The notes: generated from the sequence alone by a model not told the origin. Counted from the stretch's first letter, positions 43,900 through 53,973 are shown. The stretch is DNA of 64,000 nt from Planococcus sp. PAMC 21323 (GCF_000785555.1 NZ_CP009129.1:2976001-3040000), one strand, 5' to 3'. Numbers and translations: made by a program.

Positions 43900-44295
43900 A
43901 GACTGTAGACAAAGCTTATTAAACTAAATAATGATGCATACTCTTCAACCAGGCTGGCCACTTCGCTTTCCGTGGGCTCAGCTTCAGTCTCCTCGTCACT
44001 GACGTTCCTGCGGGGCCTTCAGCTTTCGCTTTCCTACAGGAGTCTTCGTGGCCAACCCAGTTGAAGGATTCCTGCTCCAAACAAAGTAAGATTCTTTAGT
44101 ACGCTTCATCATAAAAGTAACTTATGAAAAGTTTTTCCCTCTACTCACTCCAGGATTCGGAACACTAAGTGGCGAAGGGCAAAGATATGCTCCTGCATCG
44201 CTGCGCTAGCTTCGTCGCAAAGCCACTGCAGGAAAGTCCCTTCGGTCACTGACTTTCCTGCAGAAAATGAGTAAGTATTCTTTTGTATGCAAACC
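43899..44295. repeat. Terminator-associated mosaic repeat element, copy 2
   Basis: About 397 bp. The left end (AGACTGTAGACAAAG, TTATTAAACT, GATGCATACTCTTCAAC), the central block ACAAAGTAAGATTCTTTAG through CTCCAGGATTCGG and the right end AAAATGAGTAAGTATTCTTTTG are shared with copy 3. The GC-rich module (about 43951-44052) is shared with copy 1. A second module at about 44172-44264 is palindromic (CTCCTGCATCG and GCACTGCAGGAAAG family). No ORF of interest. Confidence 0.9.
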
Positions 44296-44296
44296 G

Positions 44297-44319
44297 AGCC
44301 CCCAAAAATTTCTAGGCTT
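44297..44319 (-). repeat. Second, diverged copy of the flanking terminator hairpin
   Basis: AGCCCCCAAAAATTTCTAGGCTT is an imperfect duplicate of the hairpin at 43877-43899 and lies just behind the MFS stop codon, where the MFS gene terminator is expected. Confidence 0.6.
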
Positions 44320-44322
44320 TAA

Positions 44323-45528
44323 TTAGTTAGCAATTGATGAAGTTGTGTTTTTTGCTAATAACAAATATGAAAGCAATGCGATCAAACACATCGAAAAAAT
44401 CACGAGTCCCATCGGAACCGCTGTATTTTCTCCTGCGATTCCTACTAACGGTGCCGTTGTAGCGCCAAGGATGAAAGGAAGTAATCCGAGTAAAGCAGAT
44501 GCACTTCCTGCGACGTGTCCTTGGCTTTCCATAGCCAGCGTGAAAGATGATGTTCCAACTACCCCAATAGCCATGATGAAAAAGAAAATGGGAATTGCAA
44601 CAGCCCATAAAGGTCCATCTAGCAACACGACAGTCAATAAGATGGCGCCTGCAATAGTTGCTGCGTAAAGCGCTGTTTCCAAAAATCTTTTTTCAGACCA
44701 AATATGTGTAAATCGGCCAACCGAATAGCTGCCAATAATGAGCGCAATGCCGTTGACCCCAAACAGCAAACTAAACATTTGCGGAGAAGCACCATAAATA
44801 TTTTGATAAATAAACGGCGTACCCGATACATAAGCAAAAACTCCACCAATTAAAAAGCCTTGTGCTAATGCATATCCTGTAAACTGACGGTTTTTTAAAA
44901 TCCCTGCAAAGTTACCAACCGTGGATTTCAAATTGCTTGGTACTCGTTTTTCAGGCGGTAAACTTTCTTTTAAACGCAAAGCAGAAAGTACCAATAAAAA
45001 GATTCCGAGAATCGTCAGTAACATAAAAATCCCTTTCCAATCTGCAAACAACAGCACTCCACTTCCAATAGATGGAGCGATTAATGGCACCAAATTACCG
45101 ATAACCATTAATAGCGCAAATAATCGTGTTAGTTCAGGACCATGACTGACATCTCGCACTATTGCCCGGGAAATAACCATTCCACCTGAAGCTGCAAATC
45201 CTTGTACAAAACGTAAAAAAACAAATATGTAGATGTTTGGCGCAAATATACAAGCGACTGATGCGCCAATATAAGCGATTAAAGAAATTAATAACGGTTT
45301 GCGCCTACCGTGCATATCACTCAGTGCACCCGCAACCAATTGACCGATTGCTAACCCTAACAAACATGCTGTGAGACTTAATTGAACAGCACTAGCGTTA
45401 GTTTGATATACGTCTGCTAAAATCGGAAACGCCGGCAAGTACATATCAATTGTAAATGGAACTAAAGTAGTCAAAGCACCCACCAATAAAATAAACTGAG
45501 TGCGTGAGAGACCTATCGAACTTTTCAA
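44323..45528 (-). CDS. Bcr/CflA-family multidrug MFS transporter
   Basis: 401 aa, 12 predicted membrane helices. QFILLVGALTTLVPFTIDMYLPAFP is the Bcr/CflA opening, GALSDMHGRRKPLLISLI the loop 2-3 motif, and RFVQGFAASGGMVISRAIVRD the motif C region. Probably drug:H+ antiporter (bicyclomycin/chloramphenicol-type). The substrate range is not visible. Confidence 0.9.
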   Translation of the reverse strand: MKSSIGLSRTQFILLVGALTTLVPFTIDMYLPAFPILADVYQTNASAVQLSLTACLLGLAIGQLVAGALSDMHGRRKPLLISLIAYIGASVACIFAPNIYIFVFLRFVQGFAASGGMVISRAIVRDVSHGPELTRLFALLMVIGNLVPLIAPSIGSGVLLFADWKGIFMLLTILGIFLLVLSALRLKESLPPEKRVPSNLKSTVGNFAGILKNRQFTGYALAQGFLIGGVFAYVSGTPFIYQNIYGASPQMFSLLFGVNGIALIIGSYSVGRFTHIWSEKRFLETALYAATIAGAILLTVVLLDGPLWAVAIPIFFFIMAIGVVGTSSFTLAMESQGHVAGSASALLGLLPFILGATTAPLVGIAGENTAVPMGLVIFSMCLIALLSYLLLAKNTTSSIAN

Positions 45529-45600
45529 AATTTCTACACCTTCTTTTCTGTCATCACTTATCTATAAATCCTAGTACAAACTTATGTAAATTGCATAACC

Positions 45601-45652
45601 AAAAAACCCGCAACTATCAGTTTATCACAACGGATAAGCTGACAGCTACGGG
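45601..45652 (-). terminator. ilvE terminator
   Basis: Long stem CCCG-TAGCTGTCAGCTTATC with matching 3-prime arm, 6-nt loop, then TTTTTT on the minus strand. Confidence 0.92.
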
Positions 45653-45676
45653 CTAAAATAATGCCTTTAAAACGAT

Positions 45677-46750
45677 TTATTTTACTTCCACAGTCCAACC
45701 AAGTGTATCTTCTACTTTTCCTGTTTGGATGCCTGTGATCGTATCGTAAATTTTTTGAGATAATTCACCGATTTCATGATTATTCACAATCATTTTCTTG
45801 CCTTTCCAGTTTAATTCACCAACTGGAGAAATAACGGCTGCTGTACCTGTTCCGAAAACTTCTTCCACTTGTCCAGCTTCGTATGCTTCATAAAGCTCAT
45901 CCACTGAAATGCGTTTTTCTGTAACTGGTATTCCCCATGTGCCAAGTAACTCAATAATCGACATACGCGTAATACCTTTTAAGATACTGCCATTCAATTC
46001 GGGCGTGAATACTTCTCCGTTAATTTTAAAGAAGATATTCATACTTCCGACTTCTTCGATGTACTTTTTCTCAACACCGTCTAACCAAAGTACATCCGCA
46101 TTGCCTTCTTTTTTGGCATTGGCTTGTGCTTGGTAACCAGAAGAATAGTTTCCTGCTGTTTTCGCCATACCCGTTCCGCCTTTTACAGCACGCGTAAATT
46201 TATCTTCTACATGAATCACAACTGGCTTCAGTCCACCTGGGAAATAAGAGCCTACTGGCGACAAGATCACCATGTATTTATACGTTTGAGAGGGTCCAAC
46301 TGCAAGATTAGCATCTGTTGAAATGATATAAGGGCGAATATAAAGAGATGTTCCTGGTGTTTTAGGAACCCAGTCTTTTTCAAGCTTAATCAATTCCGTT
46401 AAATGCTCTAAAGCTAATTTTTCATCAATTGCTGGAATGCTCAAGCGTTCGCTTGACAGGTTTAAGCGCTCAAAGTTCTTTTCCGGACGGAACAATAAAA
46501 TGCGGCCGTCTTCAGTACGGTACGCTTTCATGCCTTCAAAAACCGTTTGTCCGTAGTGAAAAATCATCGCTGCAGGGTCTAACGTAATCGGTCCATAAGG
46601 AATAATTTTCGGATCATACCAGCCTTTTTCTGTTTCATATTCCAAGACATACATATGATCTGTAAATGTAGTCCCGAATGGCACTTGATCTTTTACCGGT
46701 TTTTCTTTTTTGTTCGTATTTTCAAGAACTTCTAGCTGGTATGTATTCAT
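45677..46750 (-). CDS. ilvE: Branched-chain amino acid aminotransferase (class IV PLP)
   Basis: Transaminates leucine, isoleucine and valine with 2-oxoglutarate. 357 aa, the longer BCAT type. GQTVFEGMKAYRTEDGRILLFRP, RPYIISTDANLAVGPSQTYKYMVILSPVG, and the PLP lysine in GGTGMAKTAGNYSSGY are present, with EEVGSMNIFF and GTGTAAVISPVGEL. AAGGAG precedes ATG 46750. Monocistronic. No T-box seen upstream. Confidence 0.94.
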   Translation of the reverse strand: MNTYQLEVLENTNKKEKPVKDQVPFGTTFTDHMYVLEYETEKGWYDPKIIPYGPITLDPAAMIFHYGQTVFEGMKAYRTEDGRILLFRPEKNFERLNLSSERLSIPAIDEKLALEHLTELIKLEKDWVPKTPGTSLYIRPYIISTDANLAVGPSQTYKYMVILSPVGSYFPGGLKPVVIHVEDKFTRAVKGGTGMAKTAGNYSSGYQAQANAKKEGNADVLWLDGVEKKYIEEVGSMNIFFKINGEVFTPELNGSILKGITRMSIIELLGTWGIPVTEKRISVDELYEAYEAGQVEEVFGTGTAAVISPVGELNWKGKKMIVNNHEIGELSQKIYDTITGIQTGKVEDTLGWTVEVK

Positions 46751-46880
46751 TGTCAGGACTCCTTCTGTAAAAATAGTTTTAATTATCAGTCATATGAATA
46801 ATTATACACGCTTATTCTATTCTTTTAAAGCTTATCCTGTTCATAATTCAAAAATTACGATAAAAGACCTGTCTTTTTCA

Positions 46881-46908
46881 AAATAAAAAGACCATTCAAC
46901 GAATGATC
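46881..46908 (-). terminator. Terminator overlapping the NUDIX stop codon
   Basis: Stem GATCATTC/GAATGGTC around the stop codon, then TTTTTATTTT on the minus strand. Confidence 0.8.
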
Positions 46909-47510
46909 TCGATAAAGTGGGAAAGGATTTTGGCAGTCAGCCCCCAAATCACTTTGTCTTCATAAATATAAAAATATTCATCAACTTGACGTGTATGCCA
47001 ATTGTAATTTTCTCCCCCAGCAATTAAATCGTAGGGAAAGTTTTCTTCTGGTTGGATATCAAAGTTGATTCGGTATACTTTCGGCTCTTTTTCTAAGAAG
47101 AACGATAATGGCACTGTAAAAATATGATCGACTTCCGGTGGGTTGGGACTAAATGTAACCGTTGGATCAATGACACCCGCAAATGAGTAAATCATCATCC
47201 CAAAAGGTGAAACGATATAGTCGAGTGGATAGACGTTTGAAATATCCGCTTTTTCAATCCCTAGTTCTTCCATCGTCTCTCGCACTGCAGCCTCTTCTTC
47301 CGTTTGATCTTCATCATCAATTCTTCCTCCTGGAAAACAAATTTCTCCTGGCTGACTTCTCAAATCATGAGAACGAACTTCGAAGAGAATATGAGTTTCT
47401 CCATCTTTTTCAATAAGAGGTAACAAAACCGCTGATTTCAAGAAATCCTTATTTCCTAATACTCCAGGAGCTCGGTTCTCCATTTTTTTCAATAGTTTTT
47501 TTGGATCCAT
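46896..47510 (-). CDS. NUDIX hydrolase, CoA pyrophosphatase-like
   Basis: 204 aa. The NUDIX box GGRIDDEDQTEEEAAVRETMEELGI fits Gx5Ex7REUXEEXGU, and it is preceded by the NuCoA motif FEVRSHDLRSQPGEICFPGG, typical of CoA diphosphohydrolases. Likely hydrolyses CoA or its derivatives to 3-prime-5-prime-ADP and phosphopantetheine. The substrate is inferred from the motif. Confidence 0.88.
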   Translation of the reverse strand: MDPKKLLKKMENRAPGVLGNKDFLKSAVLLPLIEKDGETHILFEVRSHDLRSQPGEICFPGGRIDDEDQTEEEAAVRETMEELGIEKADISNVYPLDYIVSPFGMMIYSFAGVIDPTVTFSPNPPEVDHIFTVPLSFFLEKEPKVYRINFDIQPEENFPYDLIAGGENYNWHTRQVDEYFYIYEDKVIWGLTAKILSHFIEIIR

Positions 47511-47571
47511 CTCAACACCCCGTCTCTTCTGTCCATTTTACCAAATCTTAAAAAATAATTCCTTTAAGAGA

Positions 47572-50500
47572 TTAGATTGTTAAAATCTCACGGATATCGG
47601 CAGCAGACATCGCCTTTAACGGTTCTTCCCCTGATAAGATGACATCATCAATCAAGTTTTTCTTTTTCATTTGCAATTCGTTAATTTTTTCTTCAATGGT
47701 CCCTTTAGCAATAAGACGAACCACTTGAACTTCCTTTTCTTGTCCCATACGATGTGCACGATCAGCCGCTTGTTGCTCGACCGCTGGATTCCACCAAAGA
47801 TCATATAAAACGACTGTGTCAGCACCCGTTAAGTTCAATCCCGTCCCACCAGCTTTTAACGAAATTAAAAACAAATCTCCTTGTCCTTCATTAAAACGGT
47901 GGCAAAGCTCTACACGCTCTTCTGGAGGTGTCTGACCATCCAGATAAAAGTACGGAACTCCTTCTCTTGCCAATTGATTGCCGATGAGGCCAAGCATTTT
48001 TGTAAACTGTGAAAATACGAGGACTCGACGTCCAGTGGCGCGGCATTCTGCTAAAATTTCCATAAGCTGATCAAACTTAGCAGATCCCCCGTCGTACCCT
48101 TCAACAAACAAAGCAGGATGGCAACATAATTGACGCAGCCTCGTTAGTCCCGCTAATATGCGTATGCGATTTTTTTGGAAGCTATCTTTGTTCAAATGTT
48201 TTAAAGCATCTTGTTTTAATTCCGCTAAATAAGCAGCGTATAATTTCTTTTGATCTTTTTGTAATTCTGAAAAATAGATCGACTCTACTTTTTTAGGAAG
48301 CTCTGTTAACACATCGGCTTTAATGCGACGCAAAATAAATGGACGGACTCGTTTTTTAATAGCGTCTCGTCTCATTTCACTAAATAGTCGGCGGTTTGGC
48401 AAAAGTTCAGGAAACACCACATTGAAAATTGACCATAACTCATCTAATGAGTTTTCAATCGGTGTGCCCGTCAAAGCGAATCGGTGGTCTGCTTTAATGC
48501 TTTTCACAGCTTTTGCTGTTTGAGTAACTGGGTTTTTAAAGGCTTGCGCTTCATCTAAAAATAACGTGTGGAAGTGCTGGTCTCGGTACAATACTTGATC
48601 CATGCGTAAAGAAGGATAAGATGTAATGACAACATCTAGTTTTGTGATGTCTTTAATCAAGGAAGCTCTTGTCGTTTTACCACCGTCTATGATTCCTGCT
48701 TTTATACTTGGCGCAAATTTCGTTAATTCATTTAGCCAATTGTAGACGAGCGACGACGGGGCAACGACTAATATAGGTTGCTGGTTTTTACGAACCTCTG
48801 GCAGTACTGAAACGATAAAAGCAATACTTTGCAAGGTTTTTCCAAGCCCCATATCATCAGCTAAAATGCCCCCGAATTTGTAACTGGCTAATAGTTTGAG
48901 CCAGCGAAATCCTGCTTCTTGGTAATCACGGAGTACTCCATTTAAACCTGCTGGAATATCCGTTCCTAATTCTTCCGGACGATGTAAATTTTGCAGCAAG
49001 TGAGCAAAATTCACTCCTGGGTCTAGCAACTGTCCTTCATCTAGAGAAGCGACTAAATGCAAACCATGAATTAAGGGAATCCGAATTTCTTCTCTTCCAA
49101 AGTTAGCTACATCGACATTTAATTCACGTAGAAAGTCACTCAAATCAAGGAATTCTTGATTTTCCAGCGACATTAACGTACCGTTAGGGATACGGTAAAA
49201 TGGTCGCTTTTCTTCTAAAGCTGTTAAAATCTTTTTAATCTCTGCTTCAGGAATATCTTGCATGTCAAAACGAAATTCTAGCCAATCCGTTCGTTCACTA
49301 ATCTCAACTTTTACTTTCGGCCCGCCATAATTTTTTTGGACGCGCATTTTAACGGCAGTTGTCGCAAAAATTTGCATTTTTTCTTCCAGCTCCGGAATGA
49401 CATGATACAAAAAATGATATTCTGCATCTTCATCCTGCATATAAAAACCGCCATCGGTTTGCGTAAATGCACTTTCTTTCATTATTCGCATGATGTCTTG
49501 TTCTTCTTCGCGTTGTCTACGGATGCCTGGATAATGACGGAATTCGTCTTCTGGCTCTTCGCATGGATTGATCACTAAATGACCATAATGAAATTCCACA
49601 CCTGCTAGTAACCGGTGTCGGATACGGTCGAGAAATAATTGGGCGCGAAGAGGCGTTTCCACAAGTCGCTCTGCTACCGCATCTGCGATATAGACGTTTC
49701 CTAAACGCTCTAACCCTGGGACCACAGTTGCCATAAAATAGTCTATTTCTTCTGCTAGGATTAACAGTTGATCTAATCCATTTGGAAGTAATTCTTTCAG
49801 CTCCGACAATCGTTTCGCATCTTCATTAGGCAAATGAACAAGAGCTCGATCTACAAACGCCAATTCATAATCGTGTAGAATGAGGACTTCTTCAAGTCCC
49901 TCTACATCCAAGCGAAATCCGCCTTCTCGGTATTCGTTAAAATGAAAGGACAGCGGTAATTGCTTTTCAATCAATAGACCGTCTGTAATCCTACCTGCTC
50001 CAACAAGCTTTACGTTAGGCGCAAATTGCAATAATGGCAATAACCGCTCCCAATCCGAAGCTGTAATAACTTGCATATCTTTTTTAAGTGATATTTCATC
50101 CTCTATAATTCGCATTTTTGCTAAGTAATCAAGAACTTCTTCTGTACTCTTCTCTAGGCGATGGAGTTGTGGGGAATAATCGACTCCAAACGGCTCATTG
50201 TATGGCTTTTCGGATCTCACTGCATGTAGAAATTTACCGATATTTTGAATGGGTTCATTATCCGCAGCAAGACGCATCGTGAGATACGCTTCGTCTCTCA
50301 CTAAAACCGGCACTACATTAAATTCAATTTGGCATAGTTGGCGTTGATCAAAATACTGGCGTCCTTTCGTTCCCTCGGACTGTCGTGAGAACAACTCCAC
50401 CATTTTTCTTGTCGGATTTTCACGTTGCTGCATACTATCAATAGCCAGTAGTACTCCTGCAATGTGATGGCAGTAAGTTTTTACAAAACCTACTGGGGGG

Positions 50501-50712
50501 CAGCTACAAGAAGCCAAAATTTCTCCATTTTGCTCTTGTTTAATACTGACATGAAATTCGTTGCGTCCTGCAACAACAGCTTTTATAAACCCGTCATCAC
50601 TCGGGTCTGGCATTAGCTGAATTTTTCCTGCCTGAAAAAAGGACCTTCCTTTTTTGAAAGCCACTTGTCCGCATAATTTTTTAATTTTTGATTCATTAAG
50701 TGAAAAATTCAT
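47572..50712 (-). CDS. SNF2/Rad54-type DEAD/H helicase with SWIM zinc finger
   Basis: 1046 aa. N-terminal SWIM finger ASCSCPPVGFVKTYCHH near residues 68-84, a long middle region of bacterial SNF2-associated type, then the ATPase core: ILADDMGLGKTLQSIAF (motif I), LFLDEAQAFKNP (motif II), ALTGTPIENS (motif III), RLRQLCCHP, and QQAADRAHRMGQE (motif VI). Probably a DNA translocase with unknown biological role. TTGATT/GATAAT promoter upstream. Confidence 0.92.
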   Translation of the reverse strand: MNFSLNESKIKKLCGQVAFKKGRSFFQAGKIQLMPDPSDDGFIKAVVAGRNEFHVSIKQEQNGEILASCSCPPVGFVKTYCHHIAGVLLAIDSMQQRENPTRKMVELFSRQSEGTKGRQYFDQRQLCQIEFNVVPVLVRDEAYLTMRLAADNEPIQNIGKFLHAVRSEKPYNEPFGVDYSPQLHRLEKSTEEVLDYLAKMRIIEDEISLKKDMQVITASDWERLLPLLQFAPNVKLVGAGRITDGLLIEKQLPLSFHFNEYREGGFRLDVEGLEEVLILHDYELAFVDRALVHLPNEDAKRLSELKELLPNGLDQLLILAEEIDYFMATVVPGLERLGNVYIADAVAERLVETPLRAQLFLDRIRHRLLAGVEFHYGHLVINPCEEPEDEFRHYPGIRRQREEEQDIMRIMKESAFTQTDGGFYMQDEDAEYHFLYHVIPELEEKMQIFATTAVKMRVQKNYGGPKVKVEISERTDWLEFRFDMQDIPEAEIKKILTALEEKRPFYRIPNGTLMSLENQEFLDLSDFLRELNVDVANFGREEIRIPLIHGLHLVASLDEGQLLDPGVNFAHLLQNLHRPEELGTDIPAGLNGVLRDYQEAGFRWLKLLASYKFGGILADDMGLGKTLQSIAFIVSVLPEVRKNQQPILVVAPSSLVYNWLNELTKFAPSIKAGIIDGGKTTRASLIKDITKLDVVITSYPSLRMDQVLYRDQHFHTLFLDEAQAFKNPVTQTAKAVKSIKADHRFALTGTPIENSLDELWSIFNVVFPELLPNRRLFSEMRRDAIKKRVRPFILRRIKADVLTELPKKVESIYFSELQKDQKKLYAAYLAELKQDALKHLNKDSFQKNRIRILAGLTRLRQLCCHPALFVEGYDGGSAKFDQLMEILAECRATGRRVLVFSQFTKMLGLIGNQLAREGVPYFYLDGQTPPEERVELCHRFNEGQGDLFLISLKAGGTGLNLTGADTVVLYDLWWNPAVEQQAADRAHRMGQEKEVQVVRLIAKGTIEEKINELQMKKKNLIDDVILSGEEPLKAMSAADIREILTI

Positions 50713-50765
50713 ATAAAATATTCCTTCCTGAGATAACTTTCTCGGGACTATTTTGATGTTTCTCT

Positions 50766-50794
50766 ATTATCTCTAATTGTAAGATACGAATCAA
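50766..50794 (-). promoter_or_regulatory. SigA promoter of the SNF2 gene
   Basis: Minus-strand TTGATT (50794-50789), 17-nt spacer, GATAAT (50771-50766). Confidence 0.75.
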
Positions 50795-50955
50795 CGATCG
50801 TCAGACACTCATCAAATAGCTGTTCTTATAAGTATACACTCATCAGAAAAGAAACAGTTTCATGTGTACTACTGTGTTTTAATTTTAACGCTGGGGGAAT
50901 TAAATAAAGAAACGACTTAATTACTTATGTCTTGTGACTGAAAGGAGAAGTTTAC

Positions 50956-51939
50956 ATGAAAGAACTTTTAGGCCTGATGAAGTTTGGTACAAAGTCCGCT
51001 TTATGGGCAGCTATAATAAATACGATCGTTGCCATTCTTAAAACGGCTGCTTATTTGATTACTGGGAACGTAGCGATGTTTGCTGAAATGATGCATAGTT
51101 TCGGGGACGCTGCGAACCAATTTTTTGTTTTTGTTGGTTCTGCATTAAGTAAAAAAGAACCGACAGAGCGCTTTCCAGGAGGATTTGGTCGATTGGTCAA
51201 CCTTGTGCTACTCGGCGCTGTCCTAATTGTTGGAGTATTAGCCTATGAGACCATTGTCGAAGGAATTCACCATATTTCAAATGCCACACATTCGGAAGAT
51301 TGGTTTTGGTTGAATATGGGTGTGCTTGGTGCTTCTGCATTGCTTGAAATGGCGGTTCTTTATAAAGCGATGAAGGAAATTACAGAACACTTACCAAAAG
51401 AACAAATAAAAGGCTTTAAAATAATTCCTGAAAGCTATAAGCATGTGAAAGATGCTAAGCCGGCTTCGAAGCTCGTTTTTTTAGAAGATAACGTTGCTGT
51501 TGGTGGCGCATTACTTGCGATGCTTGCTATTGTTATCGCTACTTATACACCTTTCCATAGTGCTACGGGATATGCTTCAATCGTTATCGGTATTGCACTT
51601 ATCTTTGTTGTAGGTCGTATCTTTATGGATAACGCGGCAGGCGCACTTGGCGTTGCAGATGTGAAAATGCAGGCAAAAATGGGTGCACGTATTTTGCAAC
51701 ATCCACATATTAATGATATCCAAGACTTGGATGTTATTAAAGAAGGTGAAAGTTTACACGTCGAACTAAAAGTCGAAGTCGATCCTCATATGACCATTAA
51801 AGAAGCTGATGAAATTCGAAATTATATTGAGAAAAAGATTAAAGAAAGCGTCGAAAACGTAACCGATGTGATTATCGAGTTTGATGATGATGATGGCGTG
51901 GACACATGGAGTCAGATTTCAAATGAGGAAAAAAAGTAG
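50956..51939 (+). CDS. Cation diffusion facilitator family transporter
   Basis: Metal/H+ antiporter of the cytoplasmic membrane, 327 aa with six predicted membrane helices and a C-terminal cytoplasmic metal-sensing domain (about 235-320). The helix 2 site MMHSFGDAANQ gives the H-S-x-x-D motif; helix 5 shows FLEDNVAVGGA instead of the classical HxxxD, as in the SLC30A9-like branch. So metal specificity and even coupling are uncertain. AAAGGAG precedes ATG 50956. Confidence 0.85.
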   Translation: MKELLGLMKFGTKSALWAAIINTIVAILKTAAYLITGNVAMFAEMMHSFGDAANQFFVFVGSALSKKEPTERFPGGFGRLVNLVLLGAVLIVGVLAYETIVEGIHHISNATHSEDWFWLNMGVLGASALLEMAVLYKAMKEITEHLPKEQIKGFKIIPESYKHVKDAKPASKLVFLEDNVAVGGALLAMLAIVIATYTPFHSATGYASIVIGIALIFVVGRIFMDNAAGALGVADVKMQAKMGARILQHPHINDIQDLDVIKEGESLHVELKVEVDPHMTIKEADEIRNYIEKKIKESVENVTDVIIEFDDDDGVDTWSQISNEEKK

Positions 51940-51953
51940 TTTTGTAGCAGTAG

Positions 51954-52003
51954 AAAAGACAATGGGAACCGCGAAAAATCGTCGGGTTTCCATTGCCTTT
52001 TTA
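51954..52003. terminator. Bidirectional terminator (CDF / HAD genes)
   Basis: Stem GACAATGGGAACC/GGGTTTCCATTGCC with one mismatch, loop of 13 nt, A-run left and T-run right. Confidence 0.85.
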
Positions 52004-52005
52004 GT

Positions 52006-52884
52006 TTATGCTTGTGAAACTTTCGTGATAGGGTCTAATACAGCTGTTTTTAAATACTGATATACACCATTTTCGTCGCAAGTAAACTCCGTAACTTCAT
52101 CTGCTTTTTCTTTAATATGATCCGAAGCATTTTTCATGGCGACGGCATGGTTAACGTATTCAAACATTTTCAAGTCATTATCGCTATCTCCAACGGCTAA
52201 AGTCTCGCAGCCCGTTAAGTTAAATCGCTCTAGCATTTCTTGAATTCCTGATGCTTTGTTGACATCGGCAACCATAACTTCTGCATTATGCGGTGACGAA
52301 GGTGTCATCGAAAAATCTGTCTCTTTTTGCAATTTTTTTAGTTCAGCTTTCCAGTCTTCGATTTCCTCCCTCGTTCTTGCGAAAAAGTAAAATTTCGAAA
52401 AATGATCTCCTGTTATTTCTGATGTCCACTCGATATCTTCTTCTATTGCTTTTTGACGCGAAATCCATTCGTTAATCTGAACGGAATCAGGCTTTGGATC
52501 ACGAATTGCCGCTTCAATAAAGGCTTTATTTTGTTCTAATACGACTCGCGAATTACCATGCGGGAAAAGCTCGTAATAGATTTTTCGTTCACGTGCTTTC
52601 TCAATAATCGTTTTCACCAATTCGATCGGCAACGCGTGCTCAAAAACGACTTCTTCACCAATATAGCCTGCCATGCCATTTGCGGTAATAACGCCATCTA
52701 CTGCAAAGCCTTCAGGCAACATTTCTGCTAGCTCATCCACTGATCGACCTGTTGCGATGAAAACAAAAATTCCTTGCTCACGCAATTCATCGATTACTTG
52801 TTTCGTTTCTAGGCTAACTTCGTTCTGATGATTTAAAATGGTTCCATCCATATCTAAAAAAATGGCTTTCGGGTTACTAGTCAC
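52006..52884 (-). CDS. Cof-type HAD-IIB family phosphatase
   Basis: 292 aa from a GTG at 52884, chosen because AGGAGG lies 7 nt upstream (frame open to 52911). HAD motif I FLDMDGTILN near residue 11, motif II IFVFIATGRS, and motif IV AVGDSDNDLKMFEYVNHAVAMKNA with the C2B cap domain between. Cytoplasmic phosphatase, probably of sugar phosphates or flavin/pyridoxal compounds; specific substrate unknown. Confidence 0.9.
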   Translation of the reverse strand: MTSNPKAIFLDMDGTILNHQNEVSLETKQVIDELREQGIFVFIATGRSVDELAEMLPEGFAVDGVITANGMAGYIGEEVVFEHALPIELVKTIIEKARERKIYYELFPHGNSRVVLEQNKAFIEAAIRDPKPDSVQINEWISRQKAIEEDIEWTSEITGDHFSKFYFFARTREEIEDWKAELKKLQKETDFSMTPSSPHNAEVMVADVNKASGIQEMLERFNLTGCETLAVGDSDNDLKMFEYVNHAVAMKNASDHIKEKADEVTEFTCDENGVYQYLKTAVLDPITKVSQA

Positions 52885-53097
52885 TCTATTACCTCCTGTT
52901 GTTCTATACACATGATATCCCTCAGTATACGCCGTGCTATTTTTAAACTCAACGAAAGGACAGCTCTTCTTACTAAAGGGACTAGAACTATTGTAGAAAG
53001 ACAGAAAATGCTAGAATGATAGAAAGAGAAGTTTTCAGATTTTAATTGATATGACAGGAATTTTGTTTATCTATGCTAGCGGCAGACGGAGGTTAAC

Positions 53098-53940
53098 ATG
53101 AAACAAGCCTTGACCATTCAAAAAGTATTAAATAATAATGTCGTGATCGCTCATAACGACGTCTATAAAGAAGTGGTATTAATCGGTAATGGTCTCGGTT
53201 TTAATCGCAAAAAAGGAGACACCGTTCCTTTTGACCAAGCCGATAAAACATTTCTGCTCAAAGACGAGAAAGAAATGGAGCAGTATGTAAATTTGCTTCC
53301 TTATATCGACGAAAAACTCATTTCCTTTATCCAAGACTTGCTCGTTTTCATCGAAGAAAGAATGGCTAAAGAATTGAACGAACACATTCATGTTGCACTG
53401 ACCGATCATATTGCCTTTGCGATTAATCGTGCCAAAAAAGATATCCAATTCTCCAATCCCTTTTTATTTGAAATAGAATCGCTGTACCCAAAAGAGTATC
53501 TAGTTGCTAAAGATGTTGTTCAAAAAATAGAAGATAGAACGGGTGTCTTTTTCCCTGAAGGTGAAATTGGCTTTATCGCACTTCATATTCATAGCGCGGT
53601 AACCGACAAGTCTTTACGTGACATTAAGCGCTATCATTCTTTGCTATCACAAATGGTGAACATCATTGAAGACAACTTAGATATTCAATTAGACAAAAAC
53701 AATATCGACTATCATCGCTTAATCCAACACCTTCACCGGGCAATTGACCGCGCTGATAAAGGCACGGCCGTTGGCGAAGAAAATAAATTGGCTGCCATGT
53801 TGAAAAGCGAATATCCGATATGCTATAATCTTGCTTGGAAGCTCATAAAAGTAATGCAAAACCAATTGAATAAGCCAGTCGATGAATCAGAAGTCATGTA
53901 TTTGACGATTCACTTGCAGCGCTTGACACATAAATTCTGA
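53098..53940 (+). CDS. glcT: PtsG-operon transcriptional antiterminator (BglG/LicT family)
   Basis: 280-aa RNA-binding protein: CAT domain (about 1-58, [23 protein letters not shown]), PRD1 (about 65-165) with His in [11 protein letters not shown] and ALHIHS, and PRD2 (about 170-280) with HLHRAIDRA and YLTIHLQRL. Binding of the CAT dimer to the RAT site prevents termination before ptsG; PTS phosphorylation of PRD histidines controls it (established). The stop codon lies only about 4 nt from the RAT. Confidence 0.93.
   Translation: MKQALTIQKVLNNNVVIAHNDVYKEVVLIGNGLGFNRKKGDTVPFDQADKTFLLKDEKEMEQYVNLLPYIDEKLISFIQDLLVFIEERMAKELNEHIHVALTDHIAFAINRAKKDIQFSNPFLFEIESLYPKEYLVAKDVVQKIEDRTGVFFPEGEIGFIALHIHSAVTDKSLRDIKRYHSLLSQMVNIIEDNLDIQLDKNNIDYHRLIQHLHRAIDRADKGTAVGEENKLAAMLKSEYPICYNLAWKLIKVMQNQLNKPVDESEVMYLTIHLQRLTHKF
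53800..53829 (+). promoter_or_regulatory. Intragenic promoter candidate in glcT driving ptsG
   Basis: TTGAAA (53800-53805), 18-nt spacer ending TGC, TATAAT (53824-53829), an extended -10. It sits inside the glcT coding sequence about 115 nt before the RAT. Confidence 0.6.
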
Positions 53941-53944
53941 CCAT

Positions 53945-53973
53945 ACGTGTTACTGATTCGATCAGGCATGAGT
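53945..53973 (+). promoter_or_regulatory. RAT antiterminator element of ptsG
   Basis: The core GTTACTGATTCGATCAGGCA agrees with the ribonucleic antiterminator consensus of the BglG/LicT/GlcT family; its 3-prime half is the 5-prime arm of the overlapping terminator. Confidence 0.9.

Noticed and set aside
44327-44608. 93-aa minus-strand frame
   Set aside because: Shadow of the Bcr/CflA gene in another frame.
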